Source of the DNA: an uncultured Armatimonadota bacterium
Lineage (GTDB): Bacteria; Armatimonadota; Fimbriimonadia; Fimbriimonadales; Fimbriimonadaceae
Length of the DNA stretch: 64,000 nt
Direction of reading: 5' to 3'
Assembly (NCBI GenBank): GCA_903927025.1
Contig: CAIYLG010000015.1
Location: forward strand, 62,001 to 126,000
Position 1 is the stretch's first letter. Every line of letters starts with the position of its first letter. Below the pieces are notes generated by a model that made no database searches, had not been told where the DNA came from, and worked only from the letters and a program-made list of their open reading frames with translations. The translations under genes were made by a program, and so were the position numbers. This document shows positions 1-8,385 of the stretch, one piece after another.

Positions 1-330
1 ACCGCCAAGCCCGTCGAAGCGGCACCGCTGATTCCCAAGCTCTTAGGTTCAGAGAAGCCGGAAGAACCTCAAATGACTCCCCGCGAACTCAGCAAAGAGA
101 TCGGCAGAGTCACAAAACTCGTGGCCGAGATTGAGACTGAGATTTCAGTGAAAGAATCCGAAATCAAGGTCCTTGAAGACCAGCTGGCAAACGTATCGCC
201 AACTGCCGACATATTCACACTCACTCGTGATCACCAGCGACTTCAAGAAGAACTCGAAGGGAGCCTCTCCGCTTGGCAGGAGCAATCGGAGAGGCTCGAG
301 AAGCTCGCCGCGATGCAAGGTTCAGCGTGA
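1..330 (+). CDS. C-terminal end of an ABC-F family ATPase (partial, 5' end outside window)
   Basis: The reading frame is open from base 1 to the TGA at 328-330, so this is the last part of a longer gene; an internal ATG at 73 is probably not the start. The visible tail has a proline/alanine-rich linker, then a strongly charged heptad-like helix pair (PRELSKEIGRV, then ISVKESEIKVLEDQL, then HQRLQEELEGSLSAWQEQSERLEKL). This matches the C-terminal coiled coil of Uup/ABC-F proteins, which act on the ribosome as soluble ATPases or bind DNA. No nucleotide-binding motifs fall inside the window, so the family call rests on the coiled-coil pattern alone. The end overlaps the convergent gene at 322 by 9 bases. 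Confidence 0.55.
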   Translation, partial: TAKPVEAAPLIPKLLGSEKPEEPQMTPRELSKEIGRVTKLVAEIETEISVKESEIKVLEDQLANVSPTADIFTLTRDHQRLQEELEGSLSAWQEQSERLEKLAAMQGSA

Positions 331-933
331 TATCTGGCGAGCCCAGCGCCGCATGGCTTTTCCAATCGCGATCTGAACGGCTCTTTGCTCGCGAGGAGTC
401 GCTGGACCTCCGCTAACCATCGGCACGATCGGAGTAATCAGGACCGCGGCGACATCCTTAAGAGCGGATTCCTTTTCGTCGCTTCTACCTTCACTTCCGA
501 GGTTGCGGTAGACAACCCTGCCCTGCTGTGCACTGTAAACAAACAGGTCTACAGTTGCGCTGGAAATCGTTTTGGGACCGGTTCCTACCCAGATGCTGCG
601 GGTATGCCAGTTCACCTTTCCAAAGATGATGGTTCCAGCGTGGACGGCATCAGCATATCTTGCCAACTCACGATCACCTGGCAATCCATGTCGAAGCGAA
701 ACGTGTGGACGGAGTGAGTCCCATACGCCGACTGCGGTGTCTTGAGCAATCACTCGAAGTCCCTGGTTCTCGGCAATGCGGGTAATGGTTGAAACCGCGA
801 ATGACTTTGAGGTGACGTTTCCGCTTGTGAAAATCCAAGGATAGACGGCGACGTTTCTGCCACTTTGCGCGGCCGAGAATCCGGCTAGAGCAGAGACGAG
901 AGACACGGTAAGTGCGGTGTGAAGTGCTTTCAT
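322..933 (-). CDS. secreted protein of unknown function
   Basis: This 203-residue protein starts with a clear Sec signal peptide (MKALHTALTVSLVSALAGFSAAQ). A GGGAGG ribosome binding site lies about 9 bases before the ATG. The mature part has alternating beta strands (VAVYPWIFTSG, GTIIFGKVNWHT, TVDLFVYS) and a C-terminal basic helix. The pattern recalls periplasmic proteins that bind other envelope proteins, such as the CsgG/LpoB-like fold, but I cannot place it in a named family. It is convergent with the ABC-F gene and divergent from the aldo/keto reductase. Confidence 0.7.
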   Translation of the reverse strand: MKALHTALTVSLVSALAGFSAAQSGRNVAVYPWIFTSGNVTSKSFAVSTITRIAENQGLRVIAQDTAVGVWDSLRPHVSLRHGLPGDRELARYADAVHAGTIIFGKVNWHTRSIWVGTGPKTISSATVDLFVYSAQQGRVVYRNLGSEGRSDEKESALKDVAAVLITPIVPMVSGGPATPREQRAVQIAIGKAMRRWARQISR

Positions 934-1034
934 GGGTCGAAACCTCCCTCGGTAAATACCTGCTCCTTCTACGACAAATTCGCCAAAATATCAGGTTAGT
1001 CCCAATTTCCCCCAGTAGGTAACATCGGCTTCAG

Positions 1035-1928
1035 ATGGAAAGACGCTCGTTTGGGAACACCGGAATGAAGGTTAGCGCGCTTGGCTTTGGGGGCGCAGAA
1101 ATTGGATTTGAAGGGGCGCCCCAAGGTGACGTCGACAAACTCCTCAATGCTGCGCTGGACGCTGGACTGAACGTTATTGATACCGCGGAATGCTATGCAG
1201 ACAGCGAGGACAAAATTGGTGCGGCGGTAGCAGGAAGAAGGAATGACTTCTATCTGTTCACGAAGTGCGGGCACAGTTCGGGTCTAGATCTGCCTGATTG
1301 GGACCCTAAGATGCTTGAACTGAGCATTGACCGGAGCCTTAAGAAGCTCAGAACTGACTGCGTGGACCTCGTCCAGCTACATTCCTGTTCAGAGGACCTA
1401 TTGAAGCAGGGGGACGCGATAGATGTCCTTCAGCGGGCTAGGGCCGCTGGCAAAACGAAGCATATCGGCTACAGCGGAGACCACAGGGCGGCACTCTACG
1501 CGGTTGAGTGTGGCGCATTTGATAGCCTCCAGACTTCCGTAAATATCGCCGACCAGGAATGCCTTCACCTAACCCTTCCAAAGGCTCTCTCGGCGGGAAT
1601 GGGCGTTATCGCGAAGCGCCCGGTAGCAAATGTTTCATGGCGAAGTGGAGGAGAGCCTCCCAAAAACAGCTACTACCAAACTTATTGGGAGCGCCTCAAC
1701 GTGTTGAAATATCCGTTCCTCTCGACCCAGGATGCCGTCTCGATTGCTCTGCGCTTTACACTGAGCCAGGTTGCCGTCAGTGTCGCGATCGTCGGGACGA
1801 AGAACCCTTCGCGCTGGGCTGAGAACGCTTCTTTTGCGGATCTCGGCCCCCTTTCTCCTTCGGAAATGAATGCGATTTTGGCTCGGTGGCAGGAAGTGGC
1901 TGAGCCGGATTGGACGGGACAGCAGTAG
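1035..1928 (+). CDS. aldo/keto reductase
   Basis: This 297-residue NAD(P)H-dependent oxidoreductase has the normal family length and TIM-barrel signatures. The N-terminal strand RSFGNTGMKVSALGFGG is typical. The catalytic tetrad is visible: Asp in VIDTAECY, Tyr in the same motif, Lys in LFTKCG and His in VQLHSC. The C-terminal VAIVGTKNPSRWAEN is the usual cofactor-phosphate-binding region. The physiological substrate cannot be told from sequence. The last 152 bases overlap, on the opposite strand, the coding sequence of the TerC-family gene. Confidence 0.93.
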   Translation: MERRSFGNTGMKVSALGFGGAEIGFEGAPQGDVDKLLNAALDAGLNVIDTAECYADSEDKIGAAVAGRRNDFYLFTKCGHSSGLDLPDWDPKMLELSIDRSLKKLRTDCVDLVQLHSCSEDLLKQGDAIDVLQRARAAGKTKHIGYSGDHRAALYAVECGAFDSLQTSVNIADQECLHLTLPKALSAGMGVIAKRPVANVSWRSGGEPPKNSYYQTYWERLNVLKYPFLSTQDAVSIALRFTLSQVAVSVAIVGTKNPSRWAENASFADLGPLSPSEMNAILARWQEVAEPDWTGQQ

Positions 1929-2679
1929 TCGAAGGCACTATCTTCAGATGACGCTTCTTGAAGAAGCGCAGATTGAGCATCTCGACGAGCACCGACCACG
2001 CCATCGCGAAGTAGGTGTACCCCTTTGGAATGTCAAATCCAAAACCCTCTGCCATCAGGTTGACACCGATGAGAACCAGGAAGGAGAGCGCCAGCATCTT
2101 CACCGTCGGATGCTTGTCCACAAATTTTGCGAGAACATTGATTCCTGCGAGCATCGCCATTGAGGCAAGCACGACGGAGATGATCTGGATAGGCACCAGT
2201 TTGACCATCCCAACCGCGGTGATCACTGAATCTAGTGAGAACACGATGTCCAGCACAAAGATCTGCATCAGAACCGCATTCAGCGTGGGTGAGGCGTAGA
2301 GAGACTTTCTGTGTTCGTCTCCCTCCATTTTGTGATGGATCTCCGTGGTCGCTTTCGTGATGAGAAAGAGGCCGCCAATGATTAGGATCAGGTCCTTGCC
2401 TGAAATCGAGACCTTAGCAAACTGAAAAAGGGGATGCTCCAGAAGGCTCGCAATCCAAAGGAGCGTGCACAGCAGAATCAGGCGCGATATCATCGCGACG
2501 ATTAGGCCAAGCTTTCTAGCCCTAGCCTGATCTTCGTGCTTGAGCTGGCCAGATAGAATGGTCAGCAAGACAATGTTGTCGACCCCAAGTACCGTTTGGA
2601 GAAACGTTAGGGTCAGCAGAGCAACCCAGGATTTAGGATCCGCCATCCACGAGAAGCTGCTCATTGCAGGCGAAAGCAT
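1777..2679 (-). CDS. TerC family integral membrane protein
   Basis: This is a polytopic membrane protein related to TerC/Alx, which are linked to metal (manganese) export and tellurite resistance. The conserved acidic motifs lie in hydrophobic helices: LTFLQTVLGVDNIVLL near residues 23-38 and QIFVLDIVFSLDSVITAVGM near 137-156. Seven or so membrane segments are followed by an approximately 55-residue polar, Pro/Lys/Arg/Ser-rich tail that most TerC proteins lack. That tail is encoded antisense to the conserved end of the aldo/keto reductase gene. The ATG at 2679 is taken as start; an in-frame ATG at 2664 is equally possible. Confidence 0.9.
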   Translation of the reverse strand: MLSPAMSSFSWMADPKSWVALLTLTFLQTVLGVDNIVLLTILSGQLKHEDQARARKLGLIVAMISRLILLCTLLWIASLLEHPLFQFAKVSISGKDLILIIGGLFLITKATTEIHHKMEGDEHRKSLYASPTLNAVLMQIFVLDIVFSLDSVITAVGMVKLVPIQIISVVLASMAMLAGINVLAKFVDKHPTVKMLALSFLVLIGVNLMAEGFGFDIPKGYTYFAMAWSVLVEMLNLRFFKKRHLKIVPSTTAVPSNPAQPLPATEPKSHSFPKEKGGRDPQKKRSQPSAKGSSSRRSRH

Positions 2680-2734
2680 ACCGGCTGCTGCCTAGTTGAA
2701 GGTGCGGATAAGGTTCAGGCATCCCAGGTTCCCG

Positions 2735-2748
2735 CCTGCCCGGGCAGG
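2735..2748. repeat. perfect 14-bp GC palindrome between terC-like and hisC genes
   Basis: CCTGCCCGGGCAGG is its own reverse complement and is followed at once by GGGCCCGGG. It lies 24 bases before the hisC start, in the gap between divergent genes. It could be an operator or an RNA hairpin in the hisC leader; nothing in the sequence decides which. Confidence 0.4.
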
Positions 2749-2772
2749 GCCCGGGTCGCCATAATAGAGGGC

Positions 2773-3882
2773 ATGATTCCGATCCGTCGCAATGTCCTGA
2801 GCATGCAGCCTTACTCGCCGGGAAAGCCCATTGACGAAGTTAAGCGAGAACTTGGACTAGACCGAGTCGTCAAACTGGCCAGCAACGAAAACCCGTTCGG
2901 TCCATCCCCAAAGGCAGTTGCAGCCGTTAAGTTGGCCGCGGAGAAGATGCACATCTACCCGGACGGCGCTGCCTATGACCTTAAGCAGGCACTTTCCGCT
3001 CACCTTGGAATTCCGGCTTCCAGCCTCATGGTTGGAAACGGAAGTGACGAACTCATTCACATGATCGGCCTCATTCTTTTGGGTTCCGAGGAGGATGAGA
3101 TGATCATGGGAGACCCCTCGTTTTCTCGATATGATCCTGCCGCCCAAATAGGCCCCTCGAAGCTGATCAAGGTCCCTCTTGACTCCAATTATCGGCATGA
3201 CCTCCCGGCTATGGCGAAGGCGGCAACGGAGCGGACAAAGCTTCTTTGGATCGCGAACCCAAACAATCCAACCGGAACAATTGTGCGCAAAAGCGAAGTG
3301 GACCAGCTCTTGAAGGATCTTCCCGAGCAAGTCGTCGTGGTGCTGGATGAGGCCTACTACGAATTCGCCGAGGGGCAAGAGGACTTCCCTGATGCGAGAG
3401 AGTACATGCTTGCGGGGGCGCCCGTTATTGGCCTCCGCACGTTCAGCAAGGCGTATGGTCTTGCCGGGATTCGCTTAGGCTACGGATTTGGCCCGGAAGC
3501 AATTATCGATGCCATCAACCGTGTGCGCGAGCCGTTCAACGTGAATGGATTGGCCCAGCTTGCTGGCATCGCCGCTCTGTCCGACGACGAGCATGTGAAG
3601 AAGACGGTGGAGAACAACCGGCGAGGACTCGAGTTCCTCGCCGGCGTCTTTGAGAAAGTTGGCGCAAAGCCGTGCGAAAGCTTTGCGAACTTCATCTATG
3701 CCGACCTTGGCAGGCCGGCCAGACCCGTATTTCAAGCCCTGTTGGAGCGTGGTGTGATCACCCGACCGGGCGACGTGCTTGGAAATCCGACGTGCTTGAG
3801 AGTGAGCGTCGGAACAGAGGAAGAAATGGAACTATTTGCAGCAGCCCTGGAAGAAGTGATGGCACCGGTGGCGACTCGATGA
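2773..3882 (+). CDS. hisC: histidinol-phosphate aminotransferase
   Basis: This 369-residue PLP-dependent class I/II aminotransferase converts imidazole acetol phosphate and glutamate to histidinol phosphate in histidine synthesis; some homologues also act on aromatic keto acids. The start (IRRNVLSMQPYSPGKPIDEVKREL) and the ASNENPFGPSPKA motif are classic HisC. NPNNPTGT and the lysine in TFSKAYGLAGIRLGYG, which forms the PLP Schiff base, are present. The stop overlaps the start of the DAHP synthase gene as ATGA, so the two are translationally coupled. An aromatic role (tyrosine/phenylalanine transamination) is plausible from this context. Confidence 0.95.
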   Translation: MIPIRRNVLSMQPYSPGKPIDEVKRELGLDRVVKLASNENPFGPSPKAVAAVKLAAEKMHIYPDGAAYDLKQALSAHLGIPASSLMVGNGSDELIHMIGLILLGSEEDEMIMGDPSFSRYDPAAQIGPSKLIKVPLDSNYRHDLPAMAKAATERTKLLWIANPNNPTGTIVRKSEVDQLLKDLPEQVVVVLDEAYYEFAEGQEDFPDAREYMLAGAPVIGLRTFSKAYGLAGIRLGYGFGPEAIIDAINRVREPFNVNGLAQLAGIAALSDDEHVKKTVENNRRGLEFLAGVFEKVGAKPCESFANFIYADLGRPARPVFQALLERGVITRPGDVLGNPTCLRVSVGTEEEMELFAAALEEVMAPVATR

Positions 3883-4919
3883 TTATCGTGATGAAAGGTG
3901 GTTGCGGAGAGCAACAGGTACACGATGTGAGTCAACGTCTTGAAGAACTCGGTTACGTCGTCAATCCTATTTTCGGCGTTGAGAAGACGGTCATTGGCGC
4001 GGTAGGCGGCAAAGAGCATGAGAAGGTCGACGCTGTCGATCAGCTGCGCGGCTACGACGGAGTGGAAGACGTGATCCTGATCACGAAGCCCTACAAGTTT
4101 GTGGCAAAGGAATATCGAGGCAAGAAGTCAGTGCTTGATATCGGCGGGGTCCTTATCGGTGGCGATGAGATCGTGATGATGGCGGGACCGTGTACGGTCG
4201 AATCCGAAGACCAGCTCTTTCTGACGGCGGAGCGCGTCGCGAAAGCTGGGGCGAAAATCCTCCGGGGAGGAGCCTATAAGCCCTGCACCTCACCCTATTC
4301 CTTCCAGGGAATGGGGCTTGAGGGACTAAAGCTTCTTAAGGAAGCTGGAAGGCGATACGGGCTCAAAGTGATCACAGAGGTCATGCACGTCCGGAAAGTT
4401 GAGGAAGTCGCAGAATACGCGGACATCCTTCAGATCGGTACTCGCAACATGCAGAACTATGACCTCTTGCGAGAGGTTGGTCAGAGCCGAACTCCAGTCA
4501 TGCTCAAGCGGGGGATGACCGCAAAGATTGAGGAATGGCTCCTCGCCGCCGAGTACATTGCTGCAGGCGGCAACGAAAAGATCATGCTGTGCGAGCGCGG
4601 GATTCGGACGTTCGAGCCGTACACCCGAAACACGCTGGATCTATCAGCAGTGGCGGCACTCTCGTCCCTCACCCATTTGCCAGTGATCGTCGACCCCTCA
4701 CAGGGCACGGGGCGCCGAGATCTCATCGCTCCGATGAGCAAGGCCTCTGTGGCAGTTGGGGCCGATGGCTTAATCATCGAGGTCCATCCAAATCCGGATC
4801 ATGCGATCAAAGACGGCGCGCAGAGCATCACCATCGATGCCTTCGAAAACCTGATGCCTGAACTTGAGGCCATCGCTGGCGCAGTTGGGCGCACGTTCAA
4901 AACTCCAGCCGCCGTTTAA
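3879..4919 (+). CDS. aroF: 3-deoxy-7-phosphoheptulonate synthase, type I-beta
   Basis: This 346-residue enzyme condenses phosphoenolpyruvate and erythrose 4-phosphate, the first step of the shikimate pathway. I chose the ATG at 3879 because it overlaps the hisC stop in an ATGA junction and begins the known N-terminal ferredoxin-like regulatory domain ([17 protein letters not shown], residues 1-70). In Thermotoga-type enzymes this domain mediates feedback inhibition by aromatic amino acids. The catalytic barrel follows, with [43 protein letters not shown] and [10 protein letters not shown]. An open frame upstream to 3672 lies inside hisC and is not the real start. Confidence 0.95.
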   Translation: MIIVMKGGCGEQQVHDVSQRLEELGYVVNPIFGVEKTVIGAVGGKEHEKVDAVDQLRGYDGVEDVILITKPYKFVAKEYRGKKSVLDIGGVLIGGDEIVMMAGPCTVESEDQLFLTAERVAKAGAKILRGGAYKPCTSPYSFQGMGLEGLKLLKEAGRRYGLKVITEVMHVRKVEEVAEYADILQIGTRNMQNYDLLREVGQSRTPVMLKRGMTAKIEEWLLAAEYIAAGGNEKIMLCERGIRTFEPYTRNTLDLSAVAALSSLTHLPVIVDPSQGTGRRDLIAPMSKASVAVGADGLIIEVHPNPDHAIKDGAQSITIDAFENLMPELEAIAGAVGRTFKTPAAV

Positions 4920-4961
4920 GCGATCCACGGTAGCTATTTGAGGCAAGTCGGCTCCTCGGCT

Positions 4962-4979
4962 GGGAACTTTCCAGTTCCC
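4962..4979 (+). terminator. short hairpin after the hisC-aroF operon
   Basis: GGGAAC and GTTCCC form a perfect 6-bp stem around a 6-base loop, 42 bases after the aroF stop. There is no U-tract, so termination is uncertain; nuoA starts 22 bases later. Confidence 0.3.
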
Positions 4980-5001
4980 GCCGGGGTAACCTTCATCCGC
5001 A

Positions 5002-5451
5002 ATGCAGGAGTACTTGGGGATTCTCGTGCTGATGGGCTTTGCCGCATTTCTTTGCGGAGCCCTCGTCACCCTCAGCTGGTTTCTTGGGCCAAAGAAATTC
5101 ACGCCCTATAAGGCGTCGCCCTATGAGTGCGGTGTCGAACCGATTGGAGACGCTCACGAGCGATTCCCGATCAAGTTCTATCTAGTTGCTATCATCTTCA
5201 TCCTCTTCGATATCGAAGTTGTGTTCCTTTGGAGCTGGATGACGGTGTTCAAAAACGCAGACACCGAGTTTATGGTGTTCAGCTTCTTCGAGTTCCTTGC
5301 CTATATGGCAACTTGGGTCCTCGGCTATGTGTACGCCGTCCGAGTTGGAGCGATGGACTGGGATGAAACGACTTCCCTTGCCCCTGAAAAGTTGGGCCTT
5401 CCTGCCGAACCAGATCGCATTGATGCCATCTTCGCCGGGAGCGCACAATGA
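5002..5451 (+). CDS. nuoA: NADH-quinone oxidoreductase subunit A
   Basis: This 149-residue membrane subunit of respiratory complex I has three transmembrane helices: residues 4-27, 65-85 (KFYLVAIIFILFDIEVVFLW) and 90-112. The conserved loop YECGVEPIGDAHERFPIKFY is present. It sits at the junction of the peripheral and membrane arms. The C-terminus is about 30 residues longer than in many bacteria (ETTSLAPEKLGLPAEPDRIDAI). The stop overlaps the nuoC start as ATGA. The usual neighbour nuoB is not here. Confidence 0.96.
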   Translation: MQEYLGILVLMGFAAFLCGALVTLSWFLGPKKFTPYKASPYECGVEPIGDAHERFPIKFYLVAIIFILFDIEVVFLWSWMTVFKNADTEFMVFSFFEFLAYMATWVLGYVYAVRVGAMDWDETTSLAPEKLGLPAEPDRIDAIFAGSAQ

Positions 5452-6071
5452 GCGAGGTTCCAGTCGAAGCACCTGCCGAGCCAACGGTTTCTGAATTGCT
5501 TGAGATCACAAAAGTTCGAGAAGCCTTTCCTGAGGGATTGCTTAAGGTCAAGGAGTACCGCGGGGAGACTTATCTGTGCATCACTAAGGATTCGCTAGTA
5601 GGCGTCGCCACACTTCTGAAGACCGATTCCGACTTGGAGTACAGCTACTTCTGCGAGTGCGTTGGGGTGGACTACAGCCGGTGGGACCACGAGCGAGACC
5701 TTGAAGGTCGTTTTGAGGTGGTCTACAACCTTCGCTCTCTCAAGCACCATTCCAGAATCTTCTTGAAGGTTGGCGTCGATGACGGGGAAACCGTCCCGAC
5801 GTTGAAGCACCTGTATCTGGGCGCAGAGTATCCGGAACGAGAAATCAACGACCTCTTCGGCGTCATTTTCGCCGGAAACGAACAGGTTGGCCGTTTCCTT
5901 CTCCCCGATGACTGGGTCGGTCATCCGCTTCGCAAAGAGTATCCACTGGGTGGCGATGACGTTCGATTCGACGGTGGAAGCACTGGGCCTGCAGTCGAAG
6001 ACATGATGATGCCGCACGCAGGAGAGAGCTTCCACGGGCGCACCGGTTCTGAAGGCGTCAGCGGTCGTTAA
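5448..6071 (+). CDS. nuoC: NADH-quinone oxidoreductase subunit C
   Basis: This 207-residue soluble subunit is equivalent to the 30 kDa complex I subunit. The signature YLGAEYPEREINDLFGVIF is near residues 123-141 and HPLRKEYPLGG near 163-173. It is a stand-alone C subunit, not a CD fusion, which agrees with a separate nuoD at 29943-31160. The C-terminal extension rich in Gly/Met/His is not part of the conserved core. It is translationally coupled to nuoA by a 4-base overlap. Confidence 0.95.
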   Translation: MSEVPVEAPAEPTVSELLEITKVREAFPEGLLKVKEYRGETYLCITKDSLVGVATLLKTDSDLEYSYFCECVGVDYSRWDHERDLEGRFEVVYNLRSLKHHSRIFLKVGVDDGETVPTLKHLYLGAEYPEREINDLFGVIFAGNEQVGRFLLPDDWVGHPLRKEYPLGGDDVRFDGGSTGPAVEDMMMPHAGESFHGRTGSEGVSGR

Positions 6072-6075
6072 ACGC

Positions 6076-6112
6076 AAAGAAAAACGGCCACCCGGGGTTA
6101 ACCGAGCGGCCG
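6076..6112 (-). terminator. Rho-independent terminator downstream of galT
   Basis: Read on the minus strand, CGGCC ... GGCCG (6112-6108 and 6089-6085) with additional inner GC pairing is followed by TTTTTCTTT at 6084-6076. It lies about 100 bases past the galT stop. The hairpin may also slow transcription from nuoC on the other strand, but that side has no U-tract. Confidence 0.55.
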
Positions 6113-6212
6113 CAAAACACATCCAAGTGCTCTTCACGTAACGGGATTATTATTCCTGCATGGGTGACACATTTCGCGTCAGGCTTTTACGGTACCACGA
6201 GTAGGCAGGCAC

Positions 6213-7238
6213 TTAAACCGGCTCCTGGACGCAGTCTCGCAGACGCTTTGCCGCCCCTTCTGCCGTGAGATCTCTCTGTGCTTCGGCGAGCAATTCAAAA
6301 CCGACCATAAACTTCCGAACCGACGCTGACCTGAGGAGAGGCGGATAGAAGTGAGCGTGGAGTTGCCACTCAGGATGGTCCCTTCCATCGGTCGGAGCGC
6401 CATGCCAGCCCATCGAGTAGGGGAAACTGGTATCAAACAGCCGATCATAGGCTTGAATGCCAGTCTTGAGGACGTAGGCGAGGTCATCGCGCTCCTCAGA
6501 GGTCAGTTCAGGCATTCTCCGGACTGCCCGCTTGGGCAGGAGCATCGTTTCAAACGGCCACGTTGCCCAGTACGGCACGATAAGCAGCCAATGACGGCTG
6601 TCCACCACGATCCTGTCTTCGGCGGCCAGCTCCTGATCCACCAGGTCTAGCAGCATCGGCCGCCCGGTGGAATCCGCATACTTCCTCTGGCACTCTCCCT
6701 CACGAGCAATGAGAGTTGGCAGATAGTCACACGCCCAAACCTGGCCGTGAGGATGCGGATTGGATGCCCCCATCGCCGCTCCCTTATTCTCGAAGATCTG
6801 CACCCATTTCAGCCTGGACCCGACATCTAGAATCTGCTCTGCCCACATGTCGACAACTCCGCGGATGTCGGGGATGGACATATCCCCAAGCGTGAGATCG
6901 TGGCGGGGAGAGAAGCAAAGCACGCGACACTCACCACCCACTGGAGAGGAATGCAGAAGTCCGTTGTTGTAAGACGTCGCCTCCTCACTTTTCATAAGGA
7001 GGGCGGCAAAATCATTCTCAAAGGCAAATGTGCCCGCGTATTCGGGATTCACATCGCCTGTCGCCCGCACATTACCAGGGCACAGATAGCACGTCGGATC
7101 GTGGGGGGGCTTCAGTTCCTTCGATGGTTCATCCTTCTGACCAAGCCAGGGACGTTTGGTCCGATGGGGAGATACGAGGACCCATTCGTCCAAAAGAGGG
7201 TTATAACGTCGATGTGGCTGGTCACTCGTGTCGATCAT
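6213..7238 (-). CDS. galT: galactose-1-phosphate uridylyltransferase
   Basis: This enzyme swaps UMP between UDP-glucose and galactose 1-phosphate in the Leloir pathway. HRRYNPLLDEWVLVSPHRTKRPW opens the family match; the zinc-site cysteines are in CYLCPGN and the catalytic HPH triad is in NPHPHGQVW. The conserved C-terminal half includes WHGAPTDG and HAHFYPPLL. I start at the ATG at 7238 (341 residues), with AGGA six bases upstream. The frame stays open to a TTG at 7325, but the extra 29 residues do not resemble the family. No other gal gene is adjacent. Confidence 0.94.
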   Translation of the reverse strand: MIDTSDQPHRRYNPLLDEWVLVSPHRTKRPWLGQKDEPSKELKPPHDPTCYLCPGNVRATGDVNPEYAGTFAFENDFAALLMKSEEATSYNNGLLHSSPVGGECRVLCFSPRHDLTLGDMSIPDIRGVVDMWAEQILDVGSRLKWVQIFENKGAAMGASNPHPHGQVWACDYLPTLIAREGECQRKYADSTGRPMLLDLVDQELAAEDRIVVDSRHWLLIVPYWATWPFETMLLPKRAVRRMPELTSEERDDLAYVLKTGIQAYDRLFDTSFPYSMGWHGAPTDGRDHPEWQLHAHFYPPLLRSASVRKFMVGFELLAEAQRDLTAEGAAKRLRDCVQEPV

Positions 7239-7506
7239 TCTGAGTCCTGGAGCTGTGGCGGAGCAAACGCTCTCACGGAGCGCCTCATCTAAGATACTCA
7301 ATCCGAATTCTTCGGCGAACTTCAATCAGGGGCCCTATCGGCGGATATCACACCTACAACCTTCGTTTCAAGCTGGTGCCATCTCAAATATTAGTCGATT
7401 AACTAACCCATATAAATCAAATTTGTAATCCGCTAGTTTCCTTGTACTTCATATAGATAATCGAACGTAGGCCACGATTCCATAATGTTCTTTACCCACA
7501 AGCTTC

Positions 7507-7512
7507 TATAAT
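7507..7512 (+). promoter_or_regulatory. -10 box giving a nearly leaderless transcript of the TSUP gene
   Basis: A perfect TATAAT at 7507-7512 ends only nine bases before the GTG start at 7522, so transcription would begin within a few bases of the start codon. No convincing -35 box is visible at the expected spacing. The surrounding gap (7239-7521) is clearly AT-richer than the genes. Confidence 0.45.
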
Positions 7513-7521
7513 CTTATTAAC

Positions 7522-7887
7522 GTGAAGGATGAAATATTCGCGCTTGCAATCGGCGGTCTTGCGGGAGTGCTTGGAGGACTATTTGGGATCGGTGGTGGGA
7601 TACTAATCGTCCCCCTTCTTGTTATAATCTTCGGTTTCTCCCAACAAAAAGCTCAGGGCACTTCCTTAGTTGCTCTGCTTGCTCCGGTTGGTATTCTCGC
7701 ATTAATTGAGTATCACAAACGCGGACAGTCAGACCTCAAAGTTGGCGCGCTCATCGCCGTTGGATTTCTATTTGGCGCACTGGGTGGCTCCCACCTGGCT
7801 CTTAGCCTCAATGAGGCAACCATGCGAAAAGGATTCGCGATCTTTCTCGTCGTCGTCGCATGCTGGCTGTTTTTCGGAAAGAGATGA
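7522..7887 (+). CDS. half-size TSUP (TauE/SafE) family membrane permease
   Basis: This 121-residue protein is made of about four hydrophobic helices and carries the family motif GGLAGVLGGLFGIGGGILIVPLL at its N-terminus. The second conserved helix pair is also seen (ALIAVGFLFGALGGSHLAL). Full-length TSUP transporters have two such repeats (about 250 residues), so this is a half-unit that would have to dimerise. TSUP members often move sulfite, organosulfonates or other anions. The start is GTG at 7522. The Rrf2-type regulator begins 51 bases downstream on the same strand and is probably co-transcribed. Confidence 0.88.
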   Translation: MKDEIFALAIGGLAGVLGGLFGIGGGILIVPLLVIIFGFSQQKAQGTSLVALLAPVGILALIEYHKRGQSDLKVGALIAVGFLFGALGGSHLALSLNEATMRKGFAIFLVVVACWLFFGKR

Positions 7888-7938
7888 AGCCGGAACTACT
7901 GGAAGAATTTGGCAAACAAGAGTCAAAGGAGTAACTCG

Positions 7939-8385
7939 ATGCTTTCAAGTCGTGCAAGGTACGCGGTACGCGCTATTCTGGACCTAAGCGTAAGGGAAGA
8001 TCAGGGGCCTATTCAAAGCACCGATATCGCGGCACGGCAATTAATCCCAATTGATTTCCTCCAGCAGATTCTTGGAGATCTGAAGAGCGCACATTTAGTC
8101 GAAACTCGACGTGGCCCCATGGGCGGATACTTTCTGGCAAGGCGCGCAAAAGAAATCACTCTTGGTGAAGTCATTCGTCTTATGGATGGGCCGATCGCCC
8201 CAATAAGCTGCGTAAGCGTGACTCAGTTTGCGGAGTGTGGTTGCCCCGAGCCCGACTCATGCCCACTTCGGCGGACATTCAAGCAAGTGCGGGACTCGAT
8301 GTCATCGGTGTTTGACAATGTTTCTTTCGCCGAACTGGCGTCCCGCCAGGGCCAGATGGCGATCCAAGGGTCAGCCAATCTTTAA
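7939..8385 (+). CDS. Rrf2 family transcriptional regulator, copy 1
   Basis: This protein has the Rrf2/IscR/CymR winged-helix fold. MLSSRARYAVRAILDL is the hallmark start, and the recognition helix lies around IPIDFLQQILGDLKSAHLV. The three-cysteine cluster motif (SCVSVTQFAECGCPEPDSCPL, residues about 90-112) suggests an Fe-S cluster or redox sensor. I use the ATG at 7939, which has AAAGGAG seven bases upstream, rather than the TTG at 7909. Its 3' end overlaps the convergent TolC gene by 15 bases. A clear paralogue sits at 15228-15653, at the other end of the efflux operon. Confidence 0.92.
   Translation: MLSSRARYAVRAILDLSVREDQGPIQSTDIAARQLIPIDFLQQILGDLKSAHLVETRRGPMGGYFLARRAKEITLGEVIRLMDGPIAPISCVSVTQFAECGCPEPDSCPLRRTFKQVRDSMSSVFDNVSFAELASRQGQMAIQGSANL

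Noticed and set aside
3672-3878. Upstream extension of the DAHP synthase frame
   Set aside because: It lies wholly within hisC in another frame and is unlike the enzyme family; the ATGA junction at 3879 gives the natural start.
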